Positions 37,801-50,700 of a DNA stretch of 64,000 nt are shown piece after piece. The notes under the pieces are model-generated. The model saw only the letters and a program-made list of their open reading frames with translations, did no database searches and had not been told where the DNA came from. How positions within the stretch are numbered: the stretch's first letter is position 1; the number at the start of each line of letters is the position of its first letter. The DNA comes from Hofstenia miamia (taxonomy: Eukaryota; Xenacoelomorpha; Acoela; Hofsteniidae), in contig CABFPE010000222.1 of the NCBI GenBank assembly GCA_900660155.1, positions 134,090 through 198,089 of the forward strand, read 5' to 3'. A program made the translations under genes and the position numbers.

Positions 37801-40800
37801 ATTCAAGTGGAAATATTGAATAATTAACAAAGTGCGCAGTTGAAAAATAGCTTAAAATTGTATATCCATGAGTAATCTACAAAAATGTTTCCCACATTTA
37901 CAAGGCATTCTATGCAAAACTTATAGAAATATCCATTAAATAAAAGGGAGACTAATGAAAGTAGATTTTTGAGTTTAAAACTTAATCCTCTCTATCAGCT
38001 ATATAAGCCTCTGTGTGCACAAATCCGTCACTACCGGATCCTTTCTCCTACTCTATTTTATAAAGAAATTTCATAGCTAAATCGTAAAAAAGGAATTACA
38101 GTAAATTTGGATCTAAGAGAAATTATTGTACTTAATAGCATATCTCAGTAGCGACTTCATAACATATATATTCATGGAGAAGAAGATCTGTTCACTACCA
38201 TTCGAAAAATTTCTTGGGGGAAATAAATTTCGTACGTAAATATTTGAATATTTTTATATTTTGCATGCTGATTTGCATTTAATCTTAAATAAAAAGTCAA
38301 CATTTTTTAGCCTTCAAAAGAACTATCAACATGAATTTACGCTAAAATGAAAAATTTGAATTTAAAATTCACAGCACAATTTCCTGGCCTAGAAATGCAG
38401 AAAGATTGAATTTTAGTAGAACTGCAATGTTCTGAAAACTGCTATCAATTAATTTTGTTCGCTTGGTAAACATAACACATACGTTTGCTGTTTAAACTGA
38501 CGAATATTATCCAAAATAAAGAATTGTTGCCAATGTTTTCCAAAATTAATGTAGCCGTTGGGAAGTTCATCTGGATTTCCAATGTGAATGAAAGTGATAT
38601 CCTGGAGAACCAAGCCGCTAAAAAAGACCAAGTAGAATGTAATGAAATTCAAATAACTCACAGATAGGGAATACAATTTTTATCAGCTCTGGCCAGCGCA
38701 GCACGATAATTTTTGAAGGAACCTCGACAATCTGCAAGACTACTGAATTCTTCAACCTTCTAAAACTGAAGGGTAAACAATGTCGAGAAAAGAATACAGC
38801 AAATTTTAGTAATTAAAAGCGTTTCTATTAACTTAAAAAAAAATGCGGCCAGGTGAAGGTAAAAAATACAAGAAACGAAAAATTATTGTCAAAAACCGCA
38901 ACATATGTACATAGCAAAAAGCTTAACTCAAAAAAAACATCGACTAAAACAAAATATCGGCTGGGGTTTCACAGAGCTCCAAAAACGGGCTTTTACGTAA
39001 ATAAAACTGAACCACATAATAGGGTTACAAAAATGAACCGAGCTGTTCGTCATATAAATTGTGATTTTCTAAAAATACTTTTGCTGTATTACATTCTACA
39101 GGTTTTGCACATTAGAACTTTAAGTTAATACATACAACTTATTAGTAGAGACAACATTTACAAGTATATTACCAACTAAATATTGTGTAAATAAAAATGG
39201 GAAAACCCATTAAATTGTATAACCCCTTTCGTGACAATATTACGCTAATAAAAAATAGGTTTAAAACCGAATCAAATCTCACATTCCAGAAATTTTTATG
39301 GTTGCGAAGAAATCCTTCTAAACATTTTTAGGAAAACACCCGTGCTCTGTTCCAATTGTCACACATTATTAAAATTTGCTCTAATTTTATAAGTGGTAAG
39401 AATATTGTCATTAAAATCTTAATACAGGTGCTATGATACAAAGTATCTTGACTTCATTACAATGTAGCTATCTGCAGTTAACTAATTTACATCATCGTAA
39501 GCCTACTCAAATGAAAATGGTGATAATGACGCAGTGCGACTTTAAAAGTCTCAAAGACACATCCTTTGCAACATACTTTGCTCAGAAGATGTCATACAAA
39601 TTTAATGTTAGCCATTCTGGGTATGATCTCATACTAAAAGCGTCAACATGAAATAAAATATGTGAATTGTACAATTTTGCATTATTTGTTTATATTGCAG
39701 CTTAAATGCGGTATTACTATATCAAAGTTCAAAATATTTAATTTTTAATGAAGTAAATTAAATGTCTGACTTCTACTGGAAACGTGACACAATATAGCGT
39801 CGGTGGACTTTTTAAAAGCATTATCCTTTCTGTTTGAAGGAATACTTACCATGAACGCGGTACAGAAAATTCTCTGCTTAGAAATAAATAACAAATATTG
39901 AATTAGGTCACAGTAGACTACGCATCCATTGCCATTATGCTGATATTAAAAAATTTGCATTCATTAAACGTCAGTAAAGGAGATATTTCAATCTTGAAAT
40001 ACTTACAAACCACACATTTACAAGTTATTTCAACAAAATTTTTAGTATTATAAACGTCAATTTCTCCGAATGTTTAAAAGTGCATTTAATACCAACCATG
40101 CAGAAATTTTCAACTGAGATTTGTAAAAAATGTGTATCCAGCCAAGGGTATTGAGAAGTATTACGTAGAGTCAATTTCTTGAATAATTTTTAAAGTATCA
40201 ATATTCACATTGGTTATATCAAGTAAAGAAAAGCTTTTTAAGTCTGTGGATTTTGATTCTCCCTAAGTGGCCTAAGATTACTCCTGCGTCACAAAAGATT
40301 TTTCCACTACTGCAAATGTAGCTGATAAAAGCAGGATTACTGTCTCAATTGTTGGTTCTAATTTGTCTATTACAGAGGAACACACACTATTTGAACCCAA
40401 TCACAAGAACCCAACCTGTGAATTAAAACATCAAGTATTTCTGGGAAGTGTCAAGTATACATTCCTTATAGTCAAGGCCAACACCCTGATCCATCCAGGT
40501 TGTCTTGAAAATTGAATTTGGACCTCCTTAGGCCAAGACCTAACTTGAGATAATCCTTAATGGAAATTCATTCACTACGTTTTGAAAAATCCTGAACTGC
40601 AAACAGGTAAAAACACCACTTTGATTAGTTAGAAATCACAGAATAATTGAATACCAAATTACGAAGTCCTACCTCAGATGATTGTTTAGGCCATTCAAGC
40701 CTAGTGATTGGAGCAGACTGAAGAGCTGATAAAACGGCAAGTAGAGAATTAAAGTTGTTCATGCTCCGCAAGTGCTAAATGAAGCGTTTGTAAATAGAAG

Positions 40801-43800
40801 CTAAAAAATGGTTTTTACCTTCATGATTTTTACTGAGATATGATAAACTTTCTCACGTTCATTTTGCTTCTGACATGTTAGAATTTGAGTCCTGATCCTA
40901 AAAAACGAAAATGCAACCCAAAACCTTAAACATATCTAGAAACTGAAAAATAAGAATTTAAATCATGATAAAAATGAAAAACTAAAGAATTTCAGAATTT
41001 TTGGGAGATATATTAAAATCAAGCAATTACCAGAATGATAGAGCATTGAAATGCTCTGTGAATTTGGTAAGATTTGGCGCTTCTTCTTCTTTTTGGTTTT
41101 TCACCCACTTAAGCATTTCGATGATGTCGACTTTTTTGAAAAGATTAAATGCAATGATTGTCATATTCTCCGCTAGTTCCCGCGCTTTGAAATCCAATAA
41201 TGACGTTTTTCTACAAAATTTCTTTTAAATTAAATAATTTAAGTTAAAAATATAAAAGAAAGTATGTGAACTTCATACATGTAGTGTAGCTATGTCACAA
41301 ATCAAAATAAGACAAAATATTGCGGCCACATTGCTTACCTTTGGTAGAAATTTATAAATTATAAAACATGAAATAAATAATGAAACGATTACATTTAATT
41401 AGTGTTGGGTATTCGCCTACATTTGCGGGTTATATTTGTATTATTCTCTCCTAAAAGTCTTTGACCACCTCTATTAATTCAGAGCGAATTTAGAATCACG
41501 ATGAATAAAACATTAAAAATCGAAAAAAATATTCAGTGTTTTTCCTAAAATGAAAAATAGTACCAAATGCATGGGTTCTCAGATACAAATATTTATTACA
41601 TTATATATATATATCATTAGAAGTCAAAGACTTTTGTTGGGGACTGCAAAAATTACTAAGGAAAGGATTATTTTGCCGCCCCTGTGCGGTGTACTGCAGT
41701 CTACGAAATAAATAATGGCCGCCCTTTTCCAAAACTAAATTATAGCAAAAAACATCTATTTAAAAGTAACATAACATAATAGTAACGCAAGTAACGTTTA
41801 ACAAGTGCTAATTTCAGTATTTTATGGGGTAGCCTTTGGCTTTAATGACATCGTTGATTCTTCTGGGAAGAGATGAATACAGTTTTTGGATGTACTCGTC
41901 TGGTATAGCAAAAACGGCTTGTCAACGGCCTCCCTAAAGGGAATCGAGATTTGGATAATATTGGACATCTAACTTCACTTTCAGCATTTGCCACATGTTT
42001 TCAATAATGTTGATGTCAGGTGATCTTGCTAGCCATTCCGGAAGAAGCACTATTCCCAGTTTTTCAATTGCTTCCATACTTCGCTGGGATCTGTGACAGG
42101 GAGCATTGTCCTGCTGCAATAAATTTCCTTCTTGCATATTGGGCACATAAAAAGTTTCCAGAGTCCTCAAATAATGTTCGCTGTCCATGTTTCCAGTTAT
42201 ACGAGCCAAGACTCGGTGCCCGGAGGCCCAAACAGCACCCCAAACCAGAAGTTTTTTGCTGTTCCGCGTAAAATTTCGAGACAAATATTTTGATTTGTAG
42301 CGGTATTTTGAACCAATCGGTCATCTCACAAACTGTACACGCTGTGCTGTTAACTGAATAGCAGTTTCATCGGAAAAAACATACTTTTTCCAATCTTCTA
42401 AAGAATTATTTGCATGTATATTCTTTAAGTCATGTGATGCGAAAATAATAATTAACACTACTGAGTTCACTAAAATATACCTTAAACAGGCAAGATTTAT
42501 TCAAAAAGGGATCACGCGATCTGAAAAGTATACTTAAGTATGCTTTCTTACTAGTAGAGAAATTTTCAGCAAATAGCTCCTGTTCAAATGACGACAGGAT
42601 TGTCGAAAATGTGTTAAAACTCTGTGGAATTAGGTTTACCCTAAATTTCCCAGGAGTATATTAAAATCTGTAATGGTTTATTCAAAAAAGTTTGAAACGC
42701 TCATGACTGAAAAGTGTCCAAAATCAGAAAATGTGACATGATAAAGGAGGACCTACTAATCATTTACGTTTTAAACCCTTTACAATAAAAGGAATATAGT
42801 TGAAGTTAATATTTCCTCCCATGGGCGTAGACCTCTCGATTCTCTGGAAACTGGATATTGAGAGAATTTAAGATTTTTCAAATTCGGAAATTTCATTGAA
42901 AAATAGTTAATACTTTCAAGTGATTTCAGTACAATAATAATTTTAACTTAAATGTTCACTTGCACATAGTACATGCACAAGTAGTTGCACAAGTAGTTGC
43001 ATCATTATTTCAAAATTTGCCAATTTAATAACGGGCTTGGTGGGATGATTCGAAAGTGTGGGCAAAATTCTTTAGATTTTTAAAGTCACTCTGGGAAAAT
43101 TAGGATTAACCAAGTATGTGAATATTCGAGCATACAACTCGAATACTCAGATCTGCATTCTAGTCCAATATATCCGAATGCAATCGAACCAGTTATAATT
43201 TAAGAAATATTCGCAATAGAAAAAGATGATTTCTATAAAAAAAACTTACTTGATATTAAGTTGAATTGGAGAAGAGGAATATGCTTGAGGAAGATTTTGA
43301 GGAGTTTTTGATGCTTCATTTATACACATTCTCAGCATCTTTGCCAGTAGTAATTCGCCCTCAGAAATCAGTTCATAGAATACTTCATGAAGCTGTTTGG
43401 AAATTTCTGTGGTCACTTCACTGCTAAATTGAGTTGTGAAAAATACTAGGCAGCATTTATTCGAATCATATGCCAATTAAATTTAAATATAGATCGGCAG
43501 TATTGCGGTTAGTAAGCTGATGTTAAAAGGTTTATTGTACAGTGTATAATGTTTTGTAAGATTATTTAACTAACTTCATAATAAGATTCTACTATATTCG
43601 AATCACTAAATTTGACGTAGTTCTGTAAAAAGATAGAATTTATGACAAATAAACGATTTTAAAAAAGCTTGGATGGATCAAGGCTGAAATCCGGACAAAA
43701 TTCTCTTGATTCTATTCGCAATCAACTCGCAATGCCTTGACCCGACCAGTAATCCCTTAATTAATTTTTCGCAAAAATATAAATAATTTCGTGCTAAGAA

Positions 43801-46749
43801 GACAATACGGACTTTTTTCCTGATGAACCTGCCCTGACTCACAATTCGCTCACTGCCCACCCTCGCAACCAACCGAACCCGACCCGTTGAGATTGTTAAT
43901 GATTGCCCAGATACCGACGCATCCATCAATCACACTAGCGATTAATGAATTGATGATTTTCGTACATCTAAGTCTAGGTGAAGCATCAAAAAACATTGGA
44001 ATTAAATAAAATACTGTGAAAAAGAGAATAATAAGAAACCAGCTTTTAGTTGTAAATTGAATTACTTTTGAAGGAGTTCTCATAATTAAAATTTACGAAG
44101 ATAATGACGCAATTTCGCTATAGTTTAAAGACCGAATTCAAATGCACAATGTATATATAGATTGCGTGAAGGAGAAAACAATACATTTTTTATAAAAAGG
44201 CATAAACACTAAAATTAAAAGCAATTTTAAACAATTCATTCTTATGGAAAGAAAATTAAGGTTGTCATTATAAAGCAAATACCTTTCAAGCACATGGAGA
44301 AACTTCATTAGAAATTGAGAAAACAAGGATGAATATAAAAATTAACCTCGAGGTATAATTTAAGAACCCAACCTACTGTTAGCCTCAACCCGATCCCACC
44401 GCTAACAAAAAAATATTGTGCGAAACAAATTAATCAATATTGATTGCTAGTGAGTTCTTGAGTAGAAAACTCGTTCTGAGAATAATATTTATTCTCTAAC
44501 GTGTTGGTAACGTACCCACTAGTTGAAGGTAAGTATTTACAAAGGCAAAAGTATTTCTTCACTTCAATTCCCTTTTATTCTAACAAATGTTAAAAAATTT
44601 ACTAGACATCGTAACAAGAGATATAAAGAATTTGCCACTGTCGCTGAAAAACCGCATTATCAGGTTCAATAAATAGACCCCTAACCCTAATCCTAACTCT
44701 AAACTCCTTAGACAAAACACCACAATAAGTAGTAAATATAGAATAAAAACGTTTATATTTCCAATAAGCAGAATTAAAATTAATATTTTTACATGTATTT
44801 AAAAACACGAAAAGATTTTGAGCACACAAATATAAAAGTGTTTTTATACGAGGCATATAAATTGAGGAAATAATCTCCTTGATTAGAATGAAATTATAAG
44901 AGTCCACAAATTTTACTCTAACATTAAAATTATATAGTGAAGAAACTAATTGTAAGACAAAATGAGGTTACCCCAGCTCTCTTGTAGCTCTGCCAACCAT
45001 GGTTAGTGCATTGCGTGCGCAATCTATGGCGTTTTGTTCATTAGACTGCTTCATGAGCCTATATCGCATGAGGAGCTTTTCTATCAGCTCAGCTGGCGAC
45101 ATGAATGTACGATATGTAGTGAGGAAGGCTTCACAGAAAAGAAGAACTTCTAAACACAAAGACTCCAAGTCACAGAGAAATTGAAAAAAGTTTAATCATT
45201 TGCTTAATAAAATAGGCTACGATGGAGCTTAATTTACCGGCATAATATGAGGAAATTGTTAACTTATTAATGTAATGAAACACATTTTCAAAGTGGCAAT
45301 GAATGAGGAAGACACAAAAGTAACGGATAATGTACATCGACTCCCTAACAATGACATTGGACTGAATGGAATTGAGTATAAACATATACTAACAGGTATG
45401 GAGTTTGGAAATAGTAATATAGGCAAAGATTAGTTTAGTGGAAATCGATGTGATTCCATGCTTAATTTCAGGAATCTAACAAGAAATATTTATAAGCGCT
45501 CAGAGTTTTCGACAATGTAACTAAAAGGAAGGATTCTGATTCAAGCGGAAATAGTTCATCGAAAATATATAGTTGAATAACTATATTAAAATAGCGTCTT
45601 ACATTTATCAGTAATGTTAAAATAGAATACAGGCAGTTGACGACAGGTTTATAAAAGCCAAAATTAATGAACATACGGAGAAAGATCAAATAAACACATA
45701 AATTAATTAACGCTTTATAAGGCTAACTTGCTGATTAGCACCTTTTCTCGAATTCAAAATCTAAGAACATTAAGAGTAAAACTGAGTTCCAATAGCCACT
45801 GCTCAAACGCAGTAAATATAGAAAATTATGAACTTCCAACATGAAATATTAGAAACGCAAGTGTCCTACTAAATAACTTGTGCAAACAACAATCAATAAC
45901 ATAATTGAATGCGTACAATGTTGGGACTAGAAACTAGTCGTTAACATCAGACGTTTGCTTAAATTCATCAATCAATTAAACGCTCTCGTTTAACCTCTGT
46001 TTATTTGACTAACTATATTTTGAGGGCAGCTACAATGCAGTAAACAACAATAAATAGTATATTGAAGCCTAGCCAAGTCATTATGATGAACAATTTGAAA
46101 AAGAAATAAAAACTTATTATTGTAAATTATGTAAATCAGGATATATTTATATTATTGTCACGGAAGATGTTGTAAAACCAAAACCATAGATGGATACTCC
46201 TACTGTAGTGGTTCAAACCAATCTTTTAGATGTTCAACCTTTGAAGACGTATCAGCTGACACAATTGCTCAATGCCAGTGTGAAATGTCGTATCGAAAAT
46301 AGGCCTCAACCAGAAGATTAGAAGAAATCTTACTGCAAAAAACAGCTTTTGAATTATTTGCTAAAAAGTACTCAATTTCCGTGGCTCAGATAGTTGCACC
46401 GATACTTGATCGGATTTTACGTGCATATGAATTTCATTAAAAATATTAACTACATTTCAATATTTGGGAAAATTAATATACGCTATTTGAACATTAAAAT
46501 ATCTCAAACGATCCCGGCCCGGCCCTGTTTACAACTATGTCCCATACACAAATTAATCTGCCCTACCCCCATTTCGGCCAACAGGTGAAATTTGAATCAA
46601 AGACACGATGTCTACATGGAAGAAATTATCTTAGCAATTAAAAGCAGTTATTAAATTAAATAATCATTTGTTATTACAATATGTTCATTTATTCTGTAAT
46701 GTCGCTGTGTCGTGAAATTGGGATTTTTTCAATTATTACTGATTGCTTA

Positions 46750-46799
<50 letters not shown>

Positions 46800-47000
46800 G
46801 GAGAGAGAGAGAGAGCGAGAGAGAGAGAGAGAGAGAGGGAGAGAGCATTTGGAATAGGGGTGTAATTTCTTAAATATGAGTTTCAGGTTTTTTCAAAAAA
46901 AAATTTATTGGACCCGTATCCAGCGCCTTCCGCCAAAGTATCTTGCGCCCGTTTTTGAATCCAGCACCTTGTGGATATTTTAAAATTTTGTATCCAAGGC

Positions 47001-47038
<38 letters not shown>

Positions 47039-47704
47039 GGCAACATGCATGCATAGTAGCAAATGCAAATATGTACAACTTTCTCTGGTACACTATGTAT
47101 ATATATGTAGTTTTATTGAATGCTTTTTAAATACATTTTAAACTGAGAAATATTAGGTAACCGGATATGTTGGTGAAGGTAATAAACATTAAAATTATTT
47201 ATAACATGACATTTAAAAATGAATATTAATCAAAGGAATGTCATCTAACTACGATTCCCAATGGTAGGATATAATGAAAAATATATTAATATTAATTCCT
47301 ACTCAAAAACGCTTAATTGACAGAGATAAGATGTAAGAGAATACGAAAATTATTGAAAACCTCATCTAATCGGTGATAGATGTTTGTCAAATTTATTTGA
47401 GAAGCACGAAGTTAACTGTTCCATGACAAACAACATTCAATCCAACTTTTTAGCTACTAATCACTCACAAAAAATAGGATACGCCAAATTTAAAGAATTC
47501 AGTAAATTAATGAAGGCGGCCAATGGTCAGTTGCGGGTAAAAAATTATTGCACGTGTGGCTGGGCATAGGGAAGTTGTTTTATTAGCAATCACGTCAACG
47601 TAAGTTAAAAATAACAAACCTTTAACTTTTGAAACGCTGGTTAAATAAGCCACCAATCCATCCACAGTCCCTCCACGAACATAATCTGCGTCGTCTCCAT
47701 CATT
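31865..47704 (-). CDS. RAPGEF1: RAPGEF1 (C3G) Rap1 guanine nucleotide exchange factor, C-terminal 382 residues
   Basis: Exons in transcript order, minus strand: 47704-47620, 45149-44972, 43423-43250, 41210-41031, 40897-40819, 40774-40673, 38759-38662, 38617-38483, 31982-31865. All junctions are GT-AG, every phase agrees, and the sum is 1,149 nt (383 codons with TAA). The second exon carries the RasGEF_N motif FCEAFLTTYRTF and the third ISEGELLLAKMLR. The catalytic RasGEF domain follows: NLTKFTEHFNALSFW, NNFNSLLAVLSALQSAPITR, GLVLQDITFIHIGNPDELPN, FFNDFKDFLPEEAL, SLSIKPRGS. The segment order is that of vertebrate C3G, which activates Rap1 downstream of Crk adaptors. The helical N-terminus and proline-rich Crk-binding part were not found. 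The first listed exon (NDGDDADYVRGGTVDG) matches the start of RasGEF_N and has an acceptor, so upstream exons exist. The last exon lies 6.5 kb from the one before. Confidence 0.93.
32616..34252 (+). mobile_element. hAT transposon, second family, in the last RAPGEF1 intron
   Basis: The ends TAGGGGGACTCAAAT (32616) and ATTTGGGTCGCCCTA (ending 34252) are imperfect inverted repeats. The 8-bp duplication CTTATAAC flanks both (32608-32615 and 34253-34260). Inside, the motif GGTCATATTT recurs at both ends in the same orientation. Coding remnants are a BED-finger start at 32839 (MGKIAATDKVKIRAF ... FCNLCAKVV), a catalytic-region scrap at 33131-33394 (FFLTVDESE), an HxxxxNCG-type segment near 33520, and a C-terminal frame at 33733-34176 with NCAVEKSFSMQKKLAARN. 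Several stops and frame changes separate them, so it is inactive. The element is transcribed antisense to its own frame as part of the host intron. Confidence 0.9.
34261..36340. other. RAPGEF1 last intron, nothing further recognised
   Basis: AT-rich intronic DNA. Open frames such as 35881-36219 are AT-driven, lack splice context and match nothing I know. Confidence 0.35.
36360..36850 (+). mobile_element. mariner transposase relic
   Basis: Plus-strand pieces in three frames read KQMMLSVFWEKGGVNHLDF (near 36410), FAPSDYFIFKYMKKAL (near 36650), then HFETSHAFQQFV and ADAFQELVIWCNKLI (to about 36830). Their order and spacing are those of a mariner-type DD34D transposase, the second being the region just after the catalytic PSDY motif. 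Frame changes and stops make it inactive. It lies in the last RAPGEF1 intron. Inverted terminal repeats were not identified. Confidence 0.65.
41825..42430 (-). mobile_element. Tc1-like transposase relic in a RAPGEF1 intron
   Basis: Minus strand: KKYVFSDETAIQL (about 42400, first catalytic D), LVWGAVWASGHRVLARITG, GNLLQQDNAPCHRS (second D), LPEWLARSPDINIIENMW (third acidic residue E after a DD34E-type spacing), and the C-terminal LYSSLPRRINDVIKAKGYP ending near 41825. The longest open frame is 41934-42284. The N-terminal DNA-binding half is missing, and frame changes occur near 42300 and 41930. A short inverted pair around CTAAAAGTCTTTGAC (41451) and its complement (about 41618) may derive from the element's 3' terminal repeat. 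Confidence 0.8.
45150..47619. other. RAPGEF1 intron with microsatellites and a Cys-rich open stretch
   Basis: Contains a (TA)n-(GA)n compound microsatellite at about 46752-46846, a second (TA)n at about 47003-47036, and a plus-strand stop-free segment at 46147-46302 with eight cysteines. No exon with proper splice signals in RAPGEF1 orientation was recognised. Confidence 0.45.
46752..46846. repeat. (TA)n-(GA)n compound microsatellite
   Basis: About 43 bp of alternating TA is followed directly by about 50 bp of GA with two interruptions. Confidence 0.95.
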
Positions 47705-50700
47705 CTAAAATAGATCTTTACAAGGAAAACAATTATGAACATGTAATGAGCTAACACACAATCAATCATTAAAGATGATAACAGGTTGACATGTGACAAG
47801 GACCCTAATTCTTGATACATTGCCCACCAAAACTACTCCCACAACAACATTAATGGATGTGATTAATGGCATATTTTTAAATGGAAATCCAGATATAATT
47901 CAATTTAAAATACATTTTGAAAACTAAGCCTTGACTCATATCTCGGTAATTAAAACGGCAAAAAAATAATGTCATCAAATCGAAAGAATGAAGAAAATGG
48001 AATATAGTTGGAAATAAGCAATGATTTCTTTATTAAAATAGACAATTAAACATGCGTTACAATTACACATTAGTGGGAAATATTTAGAATGAATTCAACA
48101 AACGAACAGTGAATTTTAAATATTTACACACAACGCTTACAAAATATTTAGAGGTTAAGTACAATTTATAATTATTTGTGCAGAACTTACCACTTGAGGA
48201 TGACAGGATTGCTAATATATATATACATCAATTAAAACTAACTTAAATTGACATTTACACATTCAATTAGCTCATTATGATAAGTTGATCAAATTTAATT
48301 AGTGCATAAAAAATTTATACATATCACACATACACAGCATTTGAAAAATTTGCAAAATATTTACAAAACTAGATAATATAATATTGCATATTGCAAATTC
48401 AGATTCAATACGTTTTTATTTGTATTAGGAATACTTTATTGTATATTTATTGAGGAATTTTTCTTTTCTGAGTTCCATAGGGATATTTTTAGAGAGGAGT
48501 GCAAAACTTAAATCTCTCTTGTACTCCGGCTAATATTTGGAAGAGGATCAAAAGAGGTAGGTAAAAATGAAAAGTGTGATATCAGACATGCAAAATCCCA
48601 TTTGAAATATTAAAGTTCGATGAATGTGCAAATTCGCTTGGTTGATATGATTATTAAAGTTTGATAGATGTTTAAATGATAATAATGAAAATTACTAATT
48701 TATACATGAAATAGCATCAATCATCACTCAGTAATTTTTGTGTCTTGAAAAGACATTAATTTGCATAAATTATTAACAAGAAAGTACTACGGGGTGTCCT
48801 AAAAGAATGCTTAGGATTTTAAATACATGTAACTTTTAAACTTCAACAGATAGAATGATGAAATAAGACTTTCTGAAAAATTTGAGGTATATTTACGTCA
48901 ATTCCAATGGTTGTAAGTGAATTCTATCTACTGTTCCGTTATACTTTATTCTATTATTTTGATATTAAGTGTTCATGTTTTGCCTTAGCAGCAATTTTAT
49001 GCAGGAGCGGTATTAAGGAGTGTGACGGCCACCCTTTTTCCAAAGATATCTAAACATTATATAAAATTGCGATTTTTTATGTGAATATTGTGATAAAAAT
49101 ACTTTCAGTGATTTTTCATGAGATCGAAACCATTTTTTCAAAAATTTACTGCTCCCCATGAATAAGCTGCTCCTTAAAAATAGCTTTGATGTCTATAAAT
49201 AGGTACTATAAACTTTTTAGAAAAACCTCATACATCATTGGACTTTTAGCAAGATCTCGTTAGATTTTCTACAACTTCCAATTAATTAATCTATTATATT
49301 TTAGAGAAAAAAATTTGATCAGTCTCCTGTCCGAATTTTTCTTTTTATGTTCACTTGGTGTGCATATTAAAAATTGCGTTTTTCATAATTTACCTTAGTT
49401 CATTATGCCTTAGATAATGCAGTAAAGATTATAGCGATTTTTACTCGGTTATTATGTTCAAACTGTACAAAAATCCTCGGCATATTGATATAAAGTATCT
49501 TTATGCACTTCAAATTGTATTTTTGAAACAGTATTATCTTGTAGGTATTTCTGAATTTGTGAACATAATAGCTTGTCAAACATTTTTTTAGAATGAATGA
49601 CACATTGATTATACAGGTTAAAAAGTTAAAATCAAACTGCAAATTCATTGTTTGACAGTGATATTTTTCGTACAGATGAAGAAGTTAAAATTTAAAAGTT
49701 TGGGATTCCAACAAATTTTTTAGAATGAAATTGTCGGTCTAGCTAAATTTAATAGTTTATCCCAAAATTAAATACAAATATTGAGTCGAAAATTCTAACA
49801 TTGAATTTAAGTTTCATAATAACACTAAAGTTAAATCGTATCAGCACTTTCATGACAAACGCTTTAAAGAAATTGAGTAAATATCGCAAAGAATGACGAA
49901 CGATAGTAATAACTAAAAAATGACCCTATTGCAACCTCAAAAATATGTGAAGTTCCAATGAATGCTTCTGAGTAACAATATTGAACAGAAAGGGAACATT
50001 AAGCAGGTTGGCTTAAGAACGAATTCTGTGCAGTTTCGTGAATATGGTGAAATTTATATTATTCAGAAAAATAGTAATGAAAATCGAGGCAAAGAACAAG
50101 TAAAGGCATTAGTTGCGCTTGTTTAAGCACAAAATTCAAGAGTTAACTGAATTACACTGTTCATTAAATTCTTTTGCACGGAACGTTTACACCGATTTGG
50201 GTATTTAGAGTAATCCCATTACGTAGACTTAAAAACTGATTAAATTATATGTTCAATCTTTTCACATTTGGGAATAAGATACAAATTTGCATTGAAAAAT
50301 TCTTACATCTAAAGGCTGAAACGCAAATTCAACGGCAAGCATATTTAAAGACCTGGTTGGACTCGTTACTAGGTAGATTGTAAGTTGTCTAATCAATACA
50401 GAACTGCGATTTATCAATTTGTTGGAGGAATGAAGTCAGTTGTTAATTGGAAGCAATTGAACAAACTAATTACGCGTTTCATTGTAATTTTGCATAAACA
50501 TTAAATTATTACTAAAAGTTGACAATATGGATTCAGTTGAATGGTTGGTGATACTCAGAGTGATTTCAAATCAAAAGAAATTACTTACAATCCATTACAA
50601 GACTTACTTTCTAATAATAAATACAAAGTAAACGGAAAATTAAACAATATACTATTCACAAAGCAATAACTTTTATGGGAAGAAGATTTATTGTTATATA

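Noticed and set aside
38853-39128. 91-codon basic plus-strand frame
   Set aside because: Lies in a RAPGEF1 intron. The Lys-rich composition follows from AAA-rich DNA, and no splice context or known motif is present.
41001-41228. 75-codon plus-strand frame
   Set aside because: It is the antisense shadow of the RAPGEF1 exon at 41031-41210.
42020-42271. 83-codon plus-strand frame
   Set aside because: Antisense of the Tc1 transposase relic.
44999-45184. 61-codon plus-strand frame
   Set aside because: Antisense shadow of the RasGEF_N exon at 44972-45149.
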